Assembly: GCA_035637315.1 (NCBI GenBank)
Contig: DASPXK010000074.1
Span: 1 to 16,361 of the forward strand
DNA from: DASPXK01 sp035637315
GTDB lineage: Bacteria; Chloroflexota; UBA6077; JACCZL01
DNA: 16,361 bases
Reading direction: 5' to 3'
Shown: piece by piece, positions 7,160 to 14,900 of the stretch
Layout of the letters: the number at the start of each line of letters is the position of its first letter
Numbering within the stretch: the stretch's first letter is position 1
The notes under the pieces: model-generated
Told to the model about the DNA's origin: nothing
What the model saw: the letters and a program-made list of their open reading frames with translations, nothing else
The model's database searches: none
Position numbers and translations under genes: made by a program

Positions 7160-8613
7160 GTGAGCCAGCGTGCATCTCGAGCTGCTATGCTGCCAGTCAG
7201 CCGCCGGCGCTTTCTGGTCCTCGTCGGTCTCGGCAGCGGCCTATCGCGGCCTCGCTGCTGAGCGCGTGCGTCCAGACCGCGCCGGCCTCGCCGACGGCGG
7301 CGCCCAAGCCAACCGAGGCGCCCAAGCCCGCTGCCCCCGTCGCCAGCCCCGCCGCCTCGCCGGCCGCGAGTCCGGGCGCCAGCCCGGCCGCGTCGCCGGC
7401 CGCCCAGGCCGCTCCGGGTGCGGCAGTCCGGGAGGTGCTGATCGGGGTCTCCTACCCGCTGTCTGGCGCCACGGCGCCTTCAGGGCTCGACGCCAAGGCG
7501 GCTGTCGAGCTGGCCCAGGACGTGGTCAACAACCGCACCCACCTGCCGCTCCTGCTGGCTCGGACCGAGGGCCTGCCCAATCTCGGCGGGGCCAAGGTCC
7601 GAGCGATCATCACGGACCACCAGGGTGATCCAGCCGTAGCGCGGCGGAGGCCGAGAGGTTCATCGCCCAGGAGAACGTGGCGGCCGTGTTCGGGATGTTC
7701 CAGAGCGCCGTCACCGCCTCGGCGAGTCAGGTCGCGGAACGACTCGGAGTCCCCTACCTGACCGCCGAGTCGTCTTCGCCCAGCCTCCACACGCGTGGGT
7801 TCAGGTGGTTCTTTCGCACGTCGCCCCACGACATTCACTTCTCTGAGGCGATGTTCAAGTTCCTCAAAGACATCGAGACCCGCAAGAACGTCAAAGCCCA
7901 GGCGTCGGTCTGCTGTACGAGGACACGCTGTTTGGCCAGGACAGCGGCAAGGTCGAGAAGGAGCTGGCGGAGAAGGCCGGCTACAAGATTGGACTGGACT
8001 TGCAGTACCGCTCTCGCAGTACCTCGTTGACGGCTGAGGTCCAGCGGCTCAAGGCGGCCGAGCCAGAACTCTGGCTCCCTACCTCGTACGTCTCGGACGC
8101 TATCCTGATGGTCCAACACTCGAAGGAGCTGGACTACAACCCGAAGATGGTGCTGGCCCAGGACTCAGGCCATGTCGAGAGCGCCTTCGTCGAGCAGGTC
8201 GGCAAGGACGCTCAAGGCTACGCGAGCCGCGCCGTCTTCGTGCCCGATCTGGCCAACCGAAAGCCCGTCATCAAGCAGGTCAACGAGCTGTTCAAAGCCC
8301 GCGTCAACCACGACATGGCTGACGTGCCAGCGCGAGTGTTCACCGGCTTCCTGGTCCTATGCGACGCGATCAACCGGGCCGCCTCGGTCGATGCGGAGAG
8401 GATTCGCCAGGCGCTCGTAGCTACCGACGTACCGGGCGACCAGATCCCGATGCCGTGGCAGGGGGTGATTTCGACCCGGCCACGGGCCAGAACGAGTCGG
8501 GCACCCCGATCATCATCCAACTGCAGGGCGGTCAATACTGGACGGTCTGGCCGTTCGACTTCGCGGCCAAGGAGTTCATCCACCCCATCCCGAAGTGGTC
8601 CGAGCGGCGCTGA
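7160..8613 (+). pseudogene. livJ: Branched-chain-amino-acid-type ABC transporter substrate-binding lipoprotein, broken by four frameshifts
   Basis: This would be the solute receptor of the importer encoded downstream. AGGAGG at 7148-7153 places the start at GTG 7160; the ATG at 7154 directly abuts the SD. The N-terminus has a Tat-like SRRRFL motif, a hydrophobic stretch and a lipobox LLSAC, then a long Ala/Pro-rich linker, then a type I periplasmic-binding fold starting REVLIGVSYPLSGATAPSG. Single bases are missing near 7242, 7640, 7903 and 8466. Restoring them gives about 485 residues with continuous homology through VAAVFGMFQSAVTASASQVA, GLLYEDTLFGQD and ALVATDVPGDQIPMPWQG, ending PKWSERR. 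No in-frame stop interrupts the restored frame, so decay is very recent or these are sequencing errors. Confidence 0.88.
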
Positions 8614-8678
8614 AGCGGGACGCTGCCATCCTGCCGCCACTTGACATTCTGCCCGGTTGTCATCCTCAACGCGGGTCC

Positions 8679-8732
8679 GCCCTCACCCCCGGCCGCTCTC
8701 CCTTGAGGGAGATGGGGTCAGGGGGTGAGGGC
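8679..8732. repeat. Nested inverted repeat covering the livH ribosome-binding region
   Basis: Outer arms GCCCTCACCCCC (8679-8690) and GGGGGTGAGGGC (8721-8732) match at 12 of 12 positions. They enclose a second hairpin, TCTCCCT / AGGGAGA (8697-8703 with 8706-8712). The right outer arm contains the only purine-rich SD candidate for livH (start 8741), so the folded form would mask it. It may set the ratio of receptor to permease. The 127-nt gap holds no gene. Confidence 0.8.
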
Positions 8733-8740
8733 ATGCGGCC

Positions 8741-9604
8741 ATGACCCTGGAAGTCCTGCTGCAAGCCATCGCCAGCGGACTCCTGATGGGCTTCGTGTAC
8801 GCGCTGATCGCGGCCGGCCTCAGTCTGATCTTCGGGCTCATGGAGATCGTCAACTTCGCCCACGGCGAGTTCTTGATGCTGTCGATGTTCACCACGTTCT
8901 GGCTGGCCCTTCTGTTCGGCATCGATCCGCTCGTCTCGGTCCCGATCTGCGCCGCGCTGCTCTTCCTGCTCGGCGCGCTCGTCTACAAGGGGATCATCAG
9001 CCGGATCCTGCGCGCGCCGATGTTGGCCCAGATCTTCGCGACGTTCGGTCTCGGCGTATTCTTACGAAGCACTGCACAGTTCTTGTGGACGGCGGATTAT
9101 CGGATTCTCCCCAACCACGTCCTGAGTGGCCGACTCGACCTGGGCGGAATCTTTCTGAGCTGGCCGCAGGTAGTCGCCAGCTTCGCAGCGCTGGCCGCCG
9201 TCCTGGCGCTCTACCTGTTCGTTATGCGGACCGAGACGGGACTGGCGATCCAGGCCACTTCCGAGGACCGCGAGGCGGCGGCTCTGATGGGCATCCCAGG
9301 CGATCGCATGTACCTGTTGGGCTGGGGGATCGGCTCGTCGTGCGTGGGTATCGCGGGCGCGCTGCTGGCTAATTTCCTTCCGATCTTTCCTGACGTTGGG
9401 TTCCTCTTCGCGCTGCTGGCGTACGTGGCCGTCGCCCTGGGTGGGTTCGGAAGCATCGTCGGGGCGCTGGCAGCGGGCGTCATCATCGGGCTCGTCGAGG
9501 CGGTTGGCGGCCTCTTCGTCCCGTCATTCAAGTACGTCGCCGTGTTCGCCCTCTACCTGGCCGTCGTATTGTTCCGGCCGCAGGGGCTGTTCGGGCGTTA
9601 CTGA
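8741..9604 (+). CDS. livH: Branched-chain-amino-acid-type ABC transporter permease LivH
   Basis: First of two membrane subunits of the importer. The 287-residue, mostly hydrophobic product has LivH hallmarks: an N-terminal SGLLMGFVYALIAAGLSLIF followed by GLMEIVNFAHGEF. The cytoplasmic coupling loop around TETGLAIQATSEDREAAALM then MGIPGDRMY contacts the ATPases, and the end is VVLFRPQGLFGRY. About eight membrane segments are visible. The ATG at 8741 follows a GGTGAGGG stretch that is part of a nested inverted repeat. The stop is 4 nt before the livM start, so the two are coupled. The frame is intact, unlike its neighbours livJ and livM. The substrate cannot be inferred. Confidence 0.95.
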   Translation: MTLEVLLQAIASGLLMGFVYALIAAGLSLIFGLMEIVNFAHGEFLMLSMFTTFWLALLFGIDPLVSVPICAALLFLLGALVYKGIISRILRAPMLAQIFATFGLGVFLRSTAQFLWTADYRILPNHVLSGRLDLGGIFLSWPQVVASFAALAAVLALYLFVMRTETGLAIQATSEDREAAALMGIPGDRMYLLGWGIGSSCVGIAGALLANFLPIFPDVGFLFALLAYVAVALGGFGSIVGALAAGVIIGLVEAVGGLFVPSFKYVAVFALYLAVVLFRPQGLFGRY

Positions 9605-9608
9605 GCGA

Positions 9609-10728
9609 ATGGCGACCCAGCCTCACCGCTCCCTGACGGTCGCGGTACTGAGGGGCAGAGCCCGCCGCGTGTTTTGGTGTCTTGGTGGTGTCGTGGTCGC
9701 GCTGGCTCTGCTGATCGTGCCGTTCATCCTCGAGGCGCAGCGGTTGGCGCACCCACTCCACGTCCTGATCATGATCTGCCTATACGCGACGCTGGCTCAG
9801 GCCTGGAACATCCTGGGCGGCTACGCGGGCCAGGTGTCTCTGGGCAACGCGGTGTACTTTGGAACCGGCGCGTACACCTCGACACTGTTGATGACCAGGC
9901 TGGGCCTCTCGCCCTGGCTCGGCATCCCGGCCGGTATGGTCGTCGCGGTCGCGCTGTCAGTGGCGATCGGCTATCCCTGCTTTCGACTCGGCGGCCACTA
10001 TTTCGCCATCGCCACGATCGCCGTCGGCGAGATCGTCCATACCGTGTTCATCAACTGGCGCGAGGTCGGCGGGGCCAGCGGCATCCACCTGCCGCTGCTG
10101 CCCGAGGCGCTCATAAACTTCCAATTCCACTCCAGCAAGCTGCCGTACTACTACATCGCTTTCGGCATGGCGGCGCTCGCCTTCGGAAGCGCGTTCGCGG
10201 TCGAGCGGTCGCGGCTGGGCTACTACTTGGGCCATCAAGGGCGACCCGCTCGCGGCCCGTTCCCTGGGGGTGGGAGTTACTCGCTACAAGCTGTACGCCA
10301 TCGCAATCAGCGCGGCCCTAACCGCGATGGGCGGCACCTTCTACGCCCAGTACATCCTGGTGATCGATCCAGAAAGCGTGCTGCCGCTCTCGCTGTCCGT
10401 CCTGATCTGCCTGGTGGCGGTGCTGGGCGGGGTCGGAACGATCTGGGGACCACTCCTGGGTGCCGTGGTGTTGATCCCGCTCTCTGAGGGAACGCGGGTG
10501 TATCTGGCCGGATCTGCCGGCGGCGGGAGGGCGGTCGACCTGATGGTCTACGGCGCCCTGATCGTGTTGGTGGCCGTCTTTCAGCCGGGCGGACTGATGG
10601 CCCTCCTAGGGGACAGGGGTCGGGGGTCGGGAGCGAGCGCGCTGCGCGGGGCCGGGGGTCAAGGGCCAAGGGACAAGGGTACAGCCCCCGACCCCCTGAC
10701 CCCTGGCCCCCCGAGCGGAGCGAGCTGA
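9609..10728 (+). CDS. livM: Branched-chain-amino-acid-type ABC transporter permease LivM, frameshifted
   Basis: Second membrane subunit. From ATG 9609 the frame reads MATQPHRSLTVAVLRGRARR, then LivM helices with QAWNILGGYAGQVSLGNAVY and YFAIATIAVGEIVHTVFINW. The frame breaks at about 10229 inside the conserved coupling loop. GYYL should be followed by RAIKGDPLAARSLGV, but that continues only one base out of phase, consistent with two lost bases or one gained. The second part runs through YAIAISAALTAMGGTFYAQY to a stop at 10726-10728. After the normal family end (FQPGGLMALLGD) about 35 residues are read from a heptamer repeat (GRGSGASALRGAGG and so on) and are probably not functional. Either a real lesion or a sequence error. 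Confidence 0.88.
10608..10709. repeat. Heptanucleotide foldback array overlapping the livM 3' end
   Basis: Three heptads, AGGGGAC, AGGGGTC and GGGGGTC, occupy 10608-10628. From 10654 eight heptads run in unbroken phase: GGGGGTC, AAGGGCC, AAGGGAC, AAGGGTA, CAGCCCC, CGACCCC, CTGACCC, CTGGCCC. The first four are G-rich and the last four C-rich, so the array can fold on itself. It supplies the LivM C-terminal tail and ends 21 nt before livG. Confidence 0.75.
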
Positions 10729-10730
10729 GC

Positions 10731-11474
10731 GTGCCGCTGCTGGACGTTCGTGAGTTGACGAAGCGGTTTGGTGGGCTCGTCGCCAACAATCGGATCAGTC
10801 TGCACGTCGACGAGGGCGAGGTCGTCGGCCTGATCGGCCCGAACGGGGCTGGTAAGACGACCCTGTTCAATTGCATGGCCGGTGCCGAGCGGCCCACGAG
10901 CGGACGGGTCATCTTCGAGGGCCACGACGTGACTGGCTGCCCGCCGGAGGAGATCTGCCGGTGCGGGATTGCGCGGACATTCCAGATCGTCCGAACCTTC
11001 CGCGAGATGACGGTGCTCGAGAATGTCATGGTAGGCGCCCTGCTGCGCGCTCCGGACGCTCGCCGCGCCCGTGGTTGGGCGCTCGAAGTGATCGAGTGGG
11101 CTGGGCTGGCCGAGAAGCGGGGGGCGCTCGGAGCGAGCCTCACGAACGCGGACCGCAAACGGGTCGAGCTGGCACGCGCTCTGGCAACCCGACCGAAGCT
11201 GCTGATGCTCGACGAGGCGAGGGCCGGCCTGAACCCGCGCGAACGAGAGGACGCTGTGGAGCTGATCCGCCAGGCCCACATGCGCGGGATCACGATCCTC
11301 ATGGTCGAGCACGTGATGGAGGTGATCATGCCTATCTCGGATCGGGTGGTTGTGCTGACTTCAGGCCGCAAGCTGCTCGAAGACCAACCCGAGGTGGTCG
11401 CGCGCGACTCGGAGGTCATCAAGGCCTACCTTGGTGAGCGTTACGCTGCTCGCTCGAAAGATGCGGCGTGTTAG
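10731..11474 (+). CDS. livG: Branched-chain-amino-acid-type ABC transporter ATPase LivG
   Basis: One of two ATPases that drive the importer. The 247-residue product has Walker A GPNGAGKT (36-43), a Q-loop near RTFQIVRTF, Walker B LLMLDE (157-162), D-loop AGLNPRE and switch His in MVEHVMEVI. The signature region reads SLTNADRKRVELARAL (136-151) instead of LSGGQ. A relaxed signature is common in LivG proteins and does not by itself mean loss of function, because LivF supplies a canonical one. The start is GTG at 10731, two bases after the livM stop, with a modest GGAG upstream. The stop overlaps the livF start by 7 nt. Confidence 0.95.
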   Translation: MPLLDVRELTKRFGGLVANNRISLHVDEGEVVGLIGPNGAGKTTLFNCMAGAERPTSGRVIFEGHDVTGCPPEEICRCGIARTFQIVRTFREMTVLENVMVGALLRAPDARRARGWALEVIEWAGLAEKRGALGASLTNADRKRVELARALATRPKLLMLDEARAGLNPREREDAVELIRQAHMRGITILMVEHVMEVIMPISDRVVVLTSGRKLLEDQPEVVARDSEVIKAYLGERYAARSKDAAC

Positions 11475-12172
11475 AGGTCGACGGGATCGAGGCTGGCTAT
11501 CAGGGCGTTCGGGCTCTGTACGGCGTCACCTTCCGAGTCGCGCCGGGCGAGATCGTCACAATTGTGGGCTCCAATGGGGCTGGCAAGTCTACGATCCTGA
11601 AGACCCTCTCGGGACTCTTGCGCCCCACCGCCGGGGCGATCAGGTTCCGAGACCAGCGCATCGACGGGGCGCCGCCCGACCGGGTCGTGAGACTGGGAAT
11701 CGCCCACGTTCCGGAAGGGCGACGACTCTTCGCCCGCTTGAGCGTCATGCAGAACCTGACGCTGGGCGCCCATACGCGCAAGTCGCCCGGCGAGCGTTCG
11801 GCCAGCTTGGACCGGGTCTTCGGCCTGTTCCCAATCCTCCGCGAGCGCAGGACCCAACTGGCCGGCACACTGTCAGGCGGTGAGCAGCAGATGCTGGCGA
11901 TCGGGCGCGGCCTGATGGCCCAACCGAGCTTGCTGATGCTGGACGAGCCGTCGCTTGGCCTCGCTCCACGCCTCGTCGACGAGATCTTCGCCACGTTGGC
12001 CCAGATCAAGGCCGACGGCGCGACCATCTTGCTGGTCGAGCAGAACGTCGTCGAGGCGCTCGAGCTGGCCGATCGGGGCTACGTGCTTCAGACCGGACGA
12101 GTGGTCCTATCCGGGACGGGCGAAGAGTTGCTGCCGAGTGACCTCGTCCGCCAGGCCTACCTCGGGCTCTGA
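11468..12172 (+). CDS. livF: Branched-chain-amino-acid-type ABC transporter ATPase LivF
   Basis: Partner ATPase of LivG. The 234-residue product has Walker A GSNGAGKS (34-41), the family stretch GIAHVPEGRRLFARLSV, signature LSGGEQQ (135-141), Walker B LLMLDE (155-160) and the H-loop region LLVEQNVVEALELADRGYVL, with Gln in place of His as is usual in LivF. The GTG start at 11468 lies inside the end of livG, so translation is coupled. It is the last gene of the operon; a GC-rich hairpin (12202-12225) follows. The frame is intact. Confidence 0.96.
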   Translation: MLEVDGIEAGYQGVRALYGVTFRVAPGEIVTIVGSNGAGKSTILKTLSGLLRPTAGAIRFRDQRIDGAPPDRVVRLGIAHVPEGRRLFARLSVMQNLTLGAHTRKSPGERSASLDRVFGLFPILRERRTQLAGTLSGGEQQMLAIGRGLMAQPSLLMLDEPSLGLAPRLVDEIFATLAQIKADGATILLVEQNVVEALELADRGYVLQTGRVVLSGTGEELLPSDLVRQAYLGL

Positions 12173-12201
12173 GCACCAGCGCGGTCGGCTAGAATTGGTG
12201 G

Positions 12202-12225
12202 CGCGAGGTGAATCGGCGCCTCGCG
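12202..12225 (+). terminator. GC-rich hairpin after livF
   Basis: CGCGAGG (12202-12208) pairs with CCTCGCG (12219-12225) around a 10-nt loop, 30 nt after the livF stop. There is no T run, so intrinsic termination is only possible. A TAGAAT hexamer at 12190-12195 could be a -10 for the next gene, but no -35 is evident. Confidence 0.35.
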
Positions 12226-12242
12226 GCCATCAAGACGCCTAG

Positions 12243-12256
12243 TGGCGCGCGCGCCA
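12243..12256. promoter_or_regulatory. Perfect 14-bp palindrome upstream of the Rieske gene
   Basis: TGGCGCGCGCGCCA is self-complementary over its full length and lies 16 nt before the Rieske ATG. It could be an operator or a hairpin in the leader. The alternating CG core could also simply reflect base composition. Confidence 0.35.
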
Positions 12257-12272
12257 TACGTGGGGATCGGAG

Positions 12273-12584
12273 ATGCCAGAGTTCGTGACGGTCGCCGAGA
12301 CTTCCGAGATCCACGCGGGCCAAATGAAGGAGGTCGACGTCAACGGCCAGAGTGTTCTGTTGGCGAACGTGGGTGGCCACTATTACGCCATCGAGGCGAC
12401 GTGCACCCACCGCGGAGGCCCGCTTCCCGAGGGCGAGCTCCACGGCGACGTGGTTACCTGTCCGTGGCACTTCGGTGGCTTTGACGTGCGAACGGGTGAG
12501 GCCGTAGCCCTGCCACCAACGGATTCGGTCAACACTTACCGGGTGCGCGTGACCGGGAGCGCGGTTCAGGTGGCGCCAAACTAG
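12273..12584 (+). CDS. Small Rieske [2Fe-2S] ferredoxin
   Basis: The 103-residue product is a single Rieske domain with cluster ligands Cys44 and His46 (CTHRGG) and Cys63 and His66 (CPWHFGGF). The fold ends with VNTYRVRVTGSAVQV. There are no membrane segments or signal peptide, so it is a soluble electron carrier of the kind that serves Rieske oxygenases, or a nitrite-reductase small-subunit-like protein. The ATG at 12273 has GGGGAT about 7 nt upstream. No oxygenase or reductase gene is visible in the window, so its partner is unknown. The DNA immediately after the stop belongs to a transposase remnant, so a downstream partner may have been lost. Confidence 0.93.
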   Translation: MPEFVTVAETSEIHAGQMKEVDVNGQSVLLANVGGHYYAIEATCTHRGGPLPEGELHGDVVTCPWHFGGFDVRTGEAVALPPTDSVNTYRVRVTGSAVQVAPN

Positions 12585-12610
12585 CCGGGTCGCGGCGCGG
12601 GCGTCACTAC

Positions 12611-13111
12611 CGAGCGGATCGGCCCGCCATATCTGGTACGTCCGCGCGACTTCGCGGCGGTAGATCAAGCCGAAGCGCTCCCGATAAGCCTTCGGGCCTT
12701 CCTGGGCCAGAGTGACCAGGGCCGGGTCAAGGCGACGAACGATGACATAGGCCGTGCCAGGGCAGGGAGGCTGGCGGCCCCCGCTCTTTCGCGATACACG
12801 CCACCTGACGCGCCATCGCGGCGGTGCCGGCCGCGGAACCCGGAGGGCAAGGCCCTCGATCAGAAACCGAAGCTCAGAATCTCGGTGATGCTGACCGCGA
12901 TCATCTCGTGGTGATCTCACCAAGCCGGCCAATTCGTGCCCACGATAACCATCGACCCAGCGTTGGGCGGTCCGGAGCGCCGCTCCATGCTCGCGGGCGA
13001 GCCGAGGCAGCGGCGCGCCGTCTTCCAGATGGGGCGCGAGGAGGTGGAGCCGCTCAAGGACTTGGGCTCGCGTTCGCTCCGAGAGTTGCGTCAGGGGCGT
13101 GGGTCGGCCAT
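12611..13111 (-). pseudogene. Remnant of a Mu/Tn552-like DDE transposase, N-terminal half only
   Basis: Minus-strand frames show the N-terminal HTH region of a large transposase family. They read LTQLSERTRAQVLERLHLLA, then LPRLAREHGAALRTAQRWVDGY, then PGTAYVIVRRLDPALVTLA, EGPKAYRERFGLIYRREVAR and finally YQIWRAD, where the Asp codon (12618-12620) would be the first catalytic residue. Everything after it, the DDE core, is absent. The probable start ATG at 13111 has a good SD (GAGGAG), but a missing base near 13101 puts it out of frame. More frame changes lie between RPAP and PGTAYVIV. The piece is therefore non-functional and marks a past insertion between the Rieske and amidohydrolase genes. 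Confidence 0.8.
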
Positions 13112-13245
13112 CCTGAGAACTCCTCGTTAGCCCGAATGTATCCCGGAGAAACCTCGCCACGAAGCTCTTGACGCATGCTTGCATCGTCGGTGAAAGAGGG
13201 GCTACTCTGAGGGTCCAGTCTCCAGTGAAGCCACGGGAGAGTGCA

Positions 13246-13977
13246 ATGCGATCACCGGGCAGACAGGTCACCATCGCCGCGAAGCCCGAAGCGTTGACCA
13301 TCGATCCAGCACAGAGCGCCGTCATCGTGGTCGATATGCAGAACGACTTCGGAGCTGAAGGCGGTATGTTCGCGCTGCGTGGGATCGACATTTCTAGGAT
13401 CCGTGCGGTGGTCGCTCCGACCAGTCGAGTTCTGGCGGCCGCGCGCTTGGCTGGGGTCACCGTTGTTTACTTGAAGATGGCCTTTCGCCCTGATCTCTCT
13501 GACGCCGGGGCCCCCGATGCCCCGAACTGGCTCAAGCACCTGCCACTGCGCCCAGGTGAGTCAGCCACCGCACCGGATGGGACGCCGAGTCGGATTTTGA
13601 TACGAGATACGTGGAATACGGAGATCGTGCCCGAACTCACACCCGAGTCCGGCGACGTCGTCCTCTACAAGCACAGGTACAGCGGCTTCTATGAAACCGA
13701 TCTGGATGCGGTCCTGAAGAGCCGCTCCATCAGGAACCTGATCTTCACCGGGTGCACGACGAGCGTGTGTGTCGAGTCCACCATCCGGGACGCGATGTTC
13801 CGAGACTACAATTGCCTCCTCTTGGCAGACTGCACAGCAGAGCCCATCGGAGACGACCTGCCCCGGAGCAACCACGACGCCTCGCTGCTCGTCATTCAGG
13901 CGCAGTTTGGCTGGGTTTCCGAATCAGCTGAGTTCATCACTGCCCTCGAAGGGCAGCTCCAGCCCGTTCCCGCCTGA
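13246..13977 (+). CDS. RutB-like isochorismatase-family cysteine amidohydrolase
   Basis: The 243-residue product has the isochorismatase-like triad: Asp30 in VIVVDMQNDF, Lys142 in VLYKHRYSGFYETDLD, and nucleophile Cys175 in TTSVCVESTIRDA. It also has FGWVSESAEF near the end. The region around Lys142, and the length, are closest to ureidoacrylate amidohydrolase RutB and biuret- or carbamoyl-hydrolase relatives, which hydrolyse carbamoyl amides. ATG 13246 is chosen because GGGAGA lies 6 nt upstream; an earlier in-frame TTG at 13168 would add 26 residues of unrelated sequence. No other rut gene is present, so the symbol is withheld. It may act on a compound imported by the liv-type transporter, but that is only inference. 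Confidence 0.88.
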   Translation: MRSPGRQVTIAAKPEALTIDPAQSAVIVVDMQNDFGAEGGMFALRGIDISRIRAVVAPTSRVLAAARLAGVTVVYLKMAFRPDLSDAGAPDAPNWLKHLPLRPGESATAPDGTPSRILIRDTWNTEIVPELTPESGDVVLYKHRYSGFYETDLDAVLKSRSIRNLIFTGCTTSVCVESTIRDAMFRDYNCLLLADCTAEPIGDDLPRSNHDASLLVIQAQFGWVSESAEFITALEGQLQPVPA

Positions 13978-14006
13978 AAGGGTTCATGGGGCATCCTGGA
14001 GCAGAT

Positions 14007-14027
14007 CCGCGATGCCGAGCATCGCGG
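14007..14027 (+). terminator. Perfect 9-bp hairpin after the amidohydrolase gene
   Basis: CCGCGATGC (14007-14015) and GCATCGCGG (14019-14027) pair fully around a CGA loop, 30 nt after the stop. No T tract follows, so it may act as an RNA 3' stabiliser or a factor-assisted stop. Confidence 0.45.
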
Positions 14028-14313
14028 CGACGCGCAGCCTACGAGACCCAGCCGCGCATGACCATCCGGTCGCCGACTGCGTTGGCTCGCCCGTCGCAAA
14101 GGCGAACGTTTGTGAGACACTGGTTCGATCTTCGGAGAATGTGACGTTCGCTCGCGAACGGCTACGTCCGGCAATCCGTCTCGCATTCATCGTCCCATGA
14201 CCTGCCCTCGTAGACGAGTTATGAGACAATCGAGACACACTCATTAGACTTCGGCCCCCAAACCCCTCCCCCAAGCCTGGGAGCGGGCGAGGCGGAGGGC
14301 CTAAGAGGATCGA
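14028..14313. other. Non-coding gap with inverted repeats and GAGACA motifs
   Basis: No gene is supported here. GCGAACGT (14102-14109) is mirrored by ACGTTCGC (14144-14151), and CGTTCGC / GCGAACG (14145-14151 with 14154-14160) forms a tight hairpin. TGAGACA occurs at 14113-14119 and 14222-14228, followed by GAGACA at 14232-14237. Such spaced repeats recall transposon-end binding sites and may belong to the element that left the transposase remnant. TAGACT at 14245-14250 is a possible -10 for apt. Confidence 0.4.
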
Positions 14314-14829
14314 ATGATCGATCTCGCGAGTCGTATTCGCGATGTGCCGGACTTTCCCAAGAAGGGCATCCTGTTCAAGGACATCACCACCCTGCTGCGC
14401 GACGGCGCAGCATTCAGACAGGCGCTCGACCAGCTCGGCGACCTGGTCCGGGATTGGGAGATCGACGTGGTGGTGGGTATGGAGTCGCGGGGCTTCATCT
14501 TCGCCGCGCCGATCGCCTACCTGCTGGGGGTCGGCTTCGTCCCGGTCCGCAAGCTCGGAAAACTGCCAGCCGAAACGATCACCGCCGAGTATGAGCTGGA
14601 GTACGGCACCAACACGCTCGAGCTGCACGTCGACGCCGTCGAACCCGGCTGCCGGGTGCTGATCGTCGACGATCTGCTCGCTACGGGCGGCACCGTGGGC
14701 GCAACGATCGAGCTGATCGAGCAGCTCGAGGGCGTGGTCGCGGGGACCGCCTTTCTCGTCGAGCTAACGTTCCTGGACGGCCGCCGCCGCCTGGACGGCT
14801 ACCGTGTCGCGTCGCTCATCTCGTACTAG
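14314..14829 (+). CDS. apt: Adenine phosphoribosyltransferase
   Basis: Apt joins adenine to PRPP to make AMP. The 171-residue product has the family N-terminus VPDFPKKGILFKDITTLL, VVGMESRGFIFAAPIAY, and the PRPP-binding loop VLIVDDLLATGGT (115-127), close to the usual family length. The ATG at 14314 has AGAGG 5 nt upstream. It directly precedes the SAM-riboswitch-controlled mtnA-mtnP genes. MtnP releases adenine, so the neighbourhood makes metabolic sense. Apt has its own upstream gap, and the mtn genes have their own promoter near the end of apt, so expression need not be shared. Confidence 0.97.
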   Translation: MIDLASRIRDVPDFPKKGILFKDITTLLRDGAAFRQALDQLGDLVRDWEIDVVVGMESRGFIFAAPIAYLLGVGFVPVRKLGKLPAETITAEYELEYGTNTLELHVDAVEPGCRVLIVDDLLATGGTVGATIELIEQLEGVVAGTAFLVELTFLDGRRRLDGYRVASLISY

Positions 14830-14832
14830 TTG

Positions 14833-14841
14833 TGCTATACT
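14833..14841 (+). promoter_or_regulatory. Extended -10 promoter for the mtnA-mtnP unit
   Basis: TGCTATACT starts 4 nt after the apt stop. Transcription would begin near 14848, about 53 nt before the riboswitch aptamer. No clear -35 is present. This lets the mtn genes be expressed independently of apt. Confidence 0.55.
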
Positions 14842-14900
14842 CGCGCCACCTCGCCAGCCGCCGGCCTAGACGCGGCCGTACAACAGAAAAGATTCGCGCG

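Noticed and set aside
7242..8470. Programmed frameshifting in livJ
   Set aside because: Four shifts at unrelated sequences, none with a slippery heptamer plus downstream structure, do not fit recoding.
10731..11474. LivG judged inactive because it lacks LSGGQ
   Set aside because: Relaxed signatures are common in this subfamily; Walker A, Walker B and the switch His are intact.
13168..13245. N-terminal extension of the amidohydrolase from TTG 13168
   Set aside because: The added 26 residues have no family similarity, and the ATG at 13246 has a well-spaced SD.
12189..13460. 423-residue minus-strand frame spanning the Rieske and amidohydrolase genes
   Set aside because: Only its middle part (about 12611-13111) has transposase similarity; both ends are antisense to real genes, so it is not one protein.
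13984..14628. 214-residue minus-strand frame over the gap and the start of apt
   Set aside because: Half is antisense to apt and the rest has no recognisable domain or ribosome-binding site.
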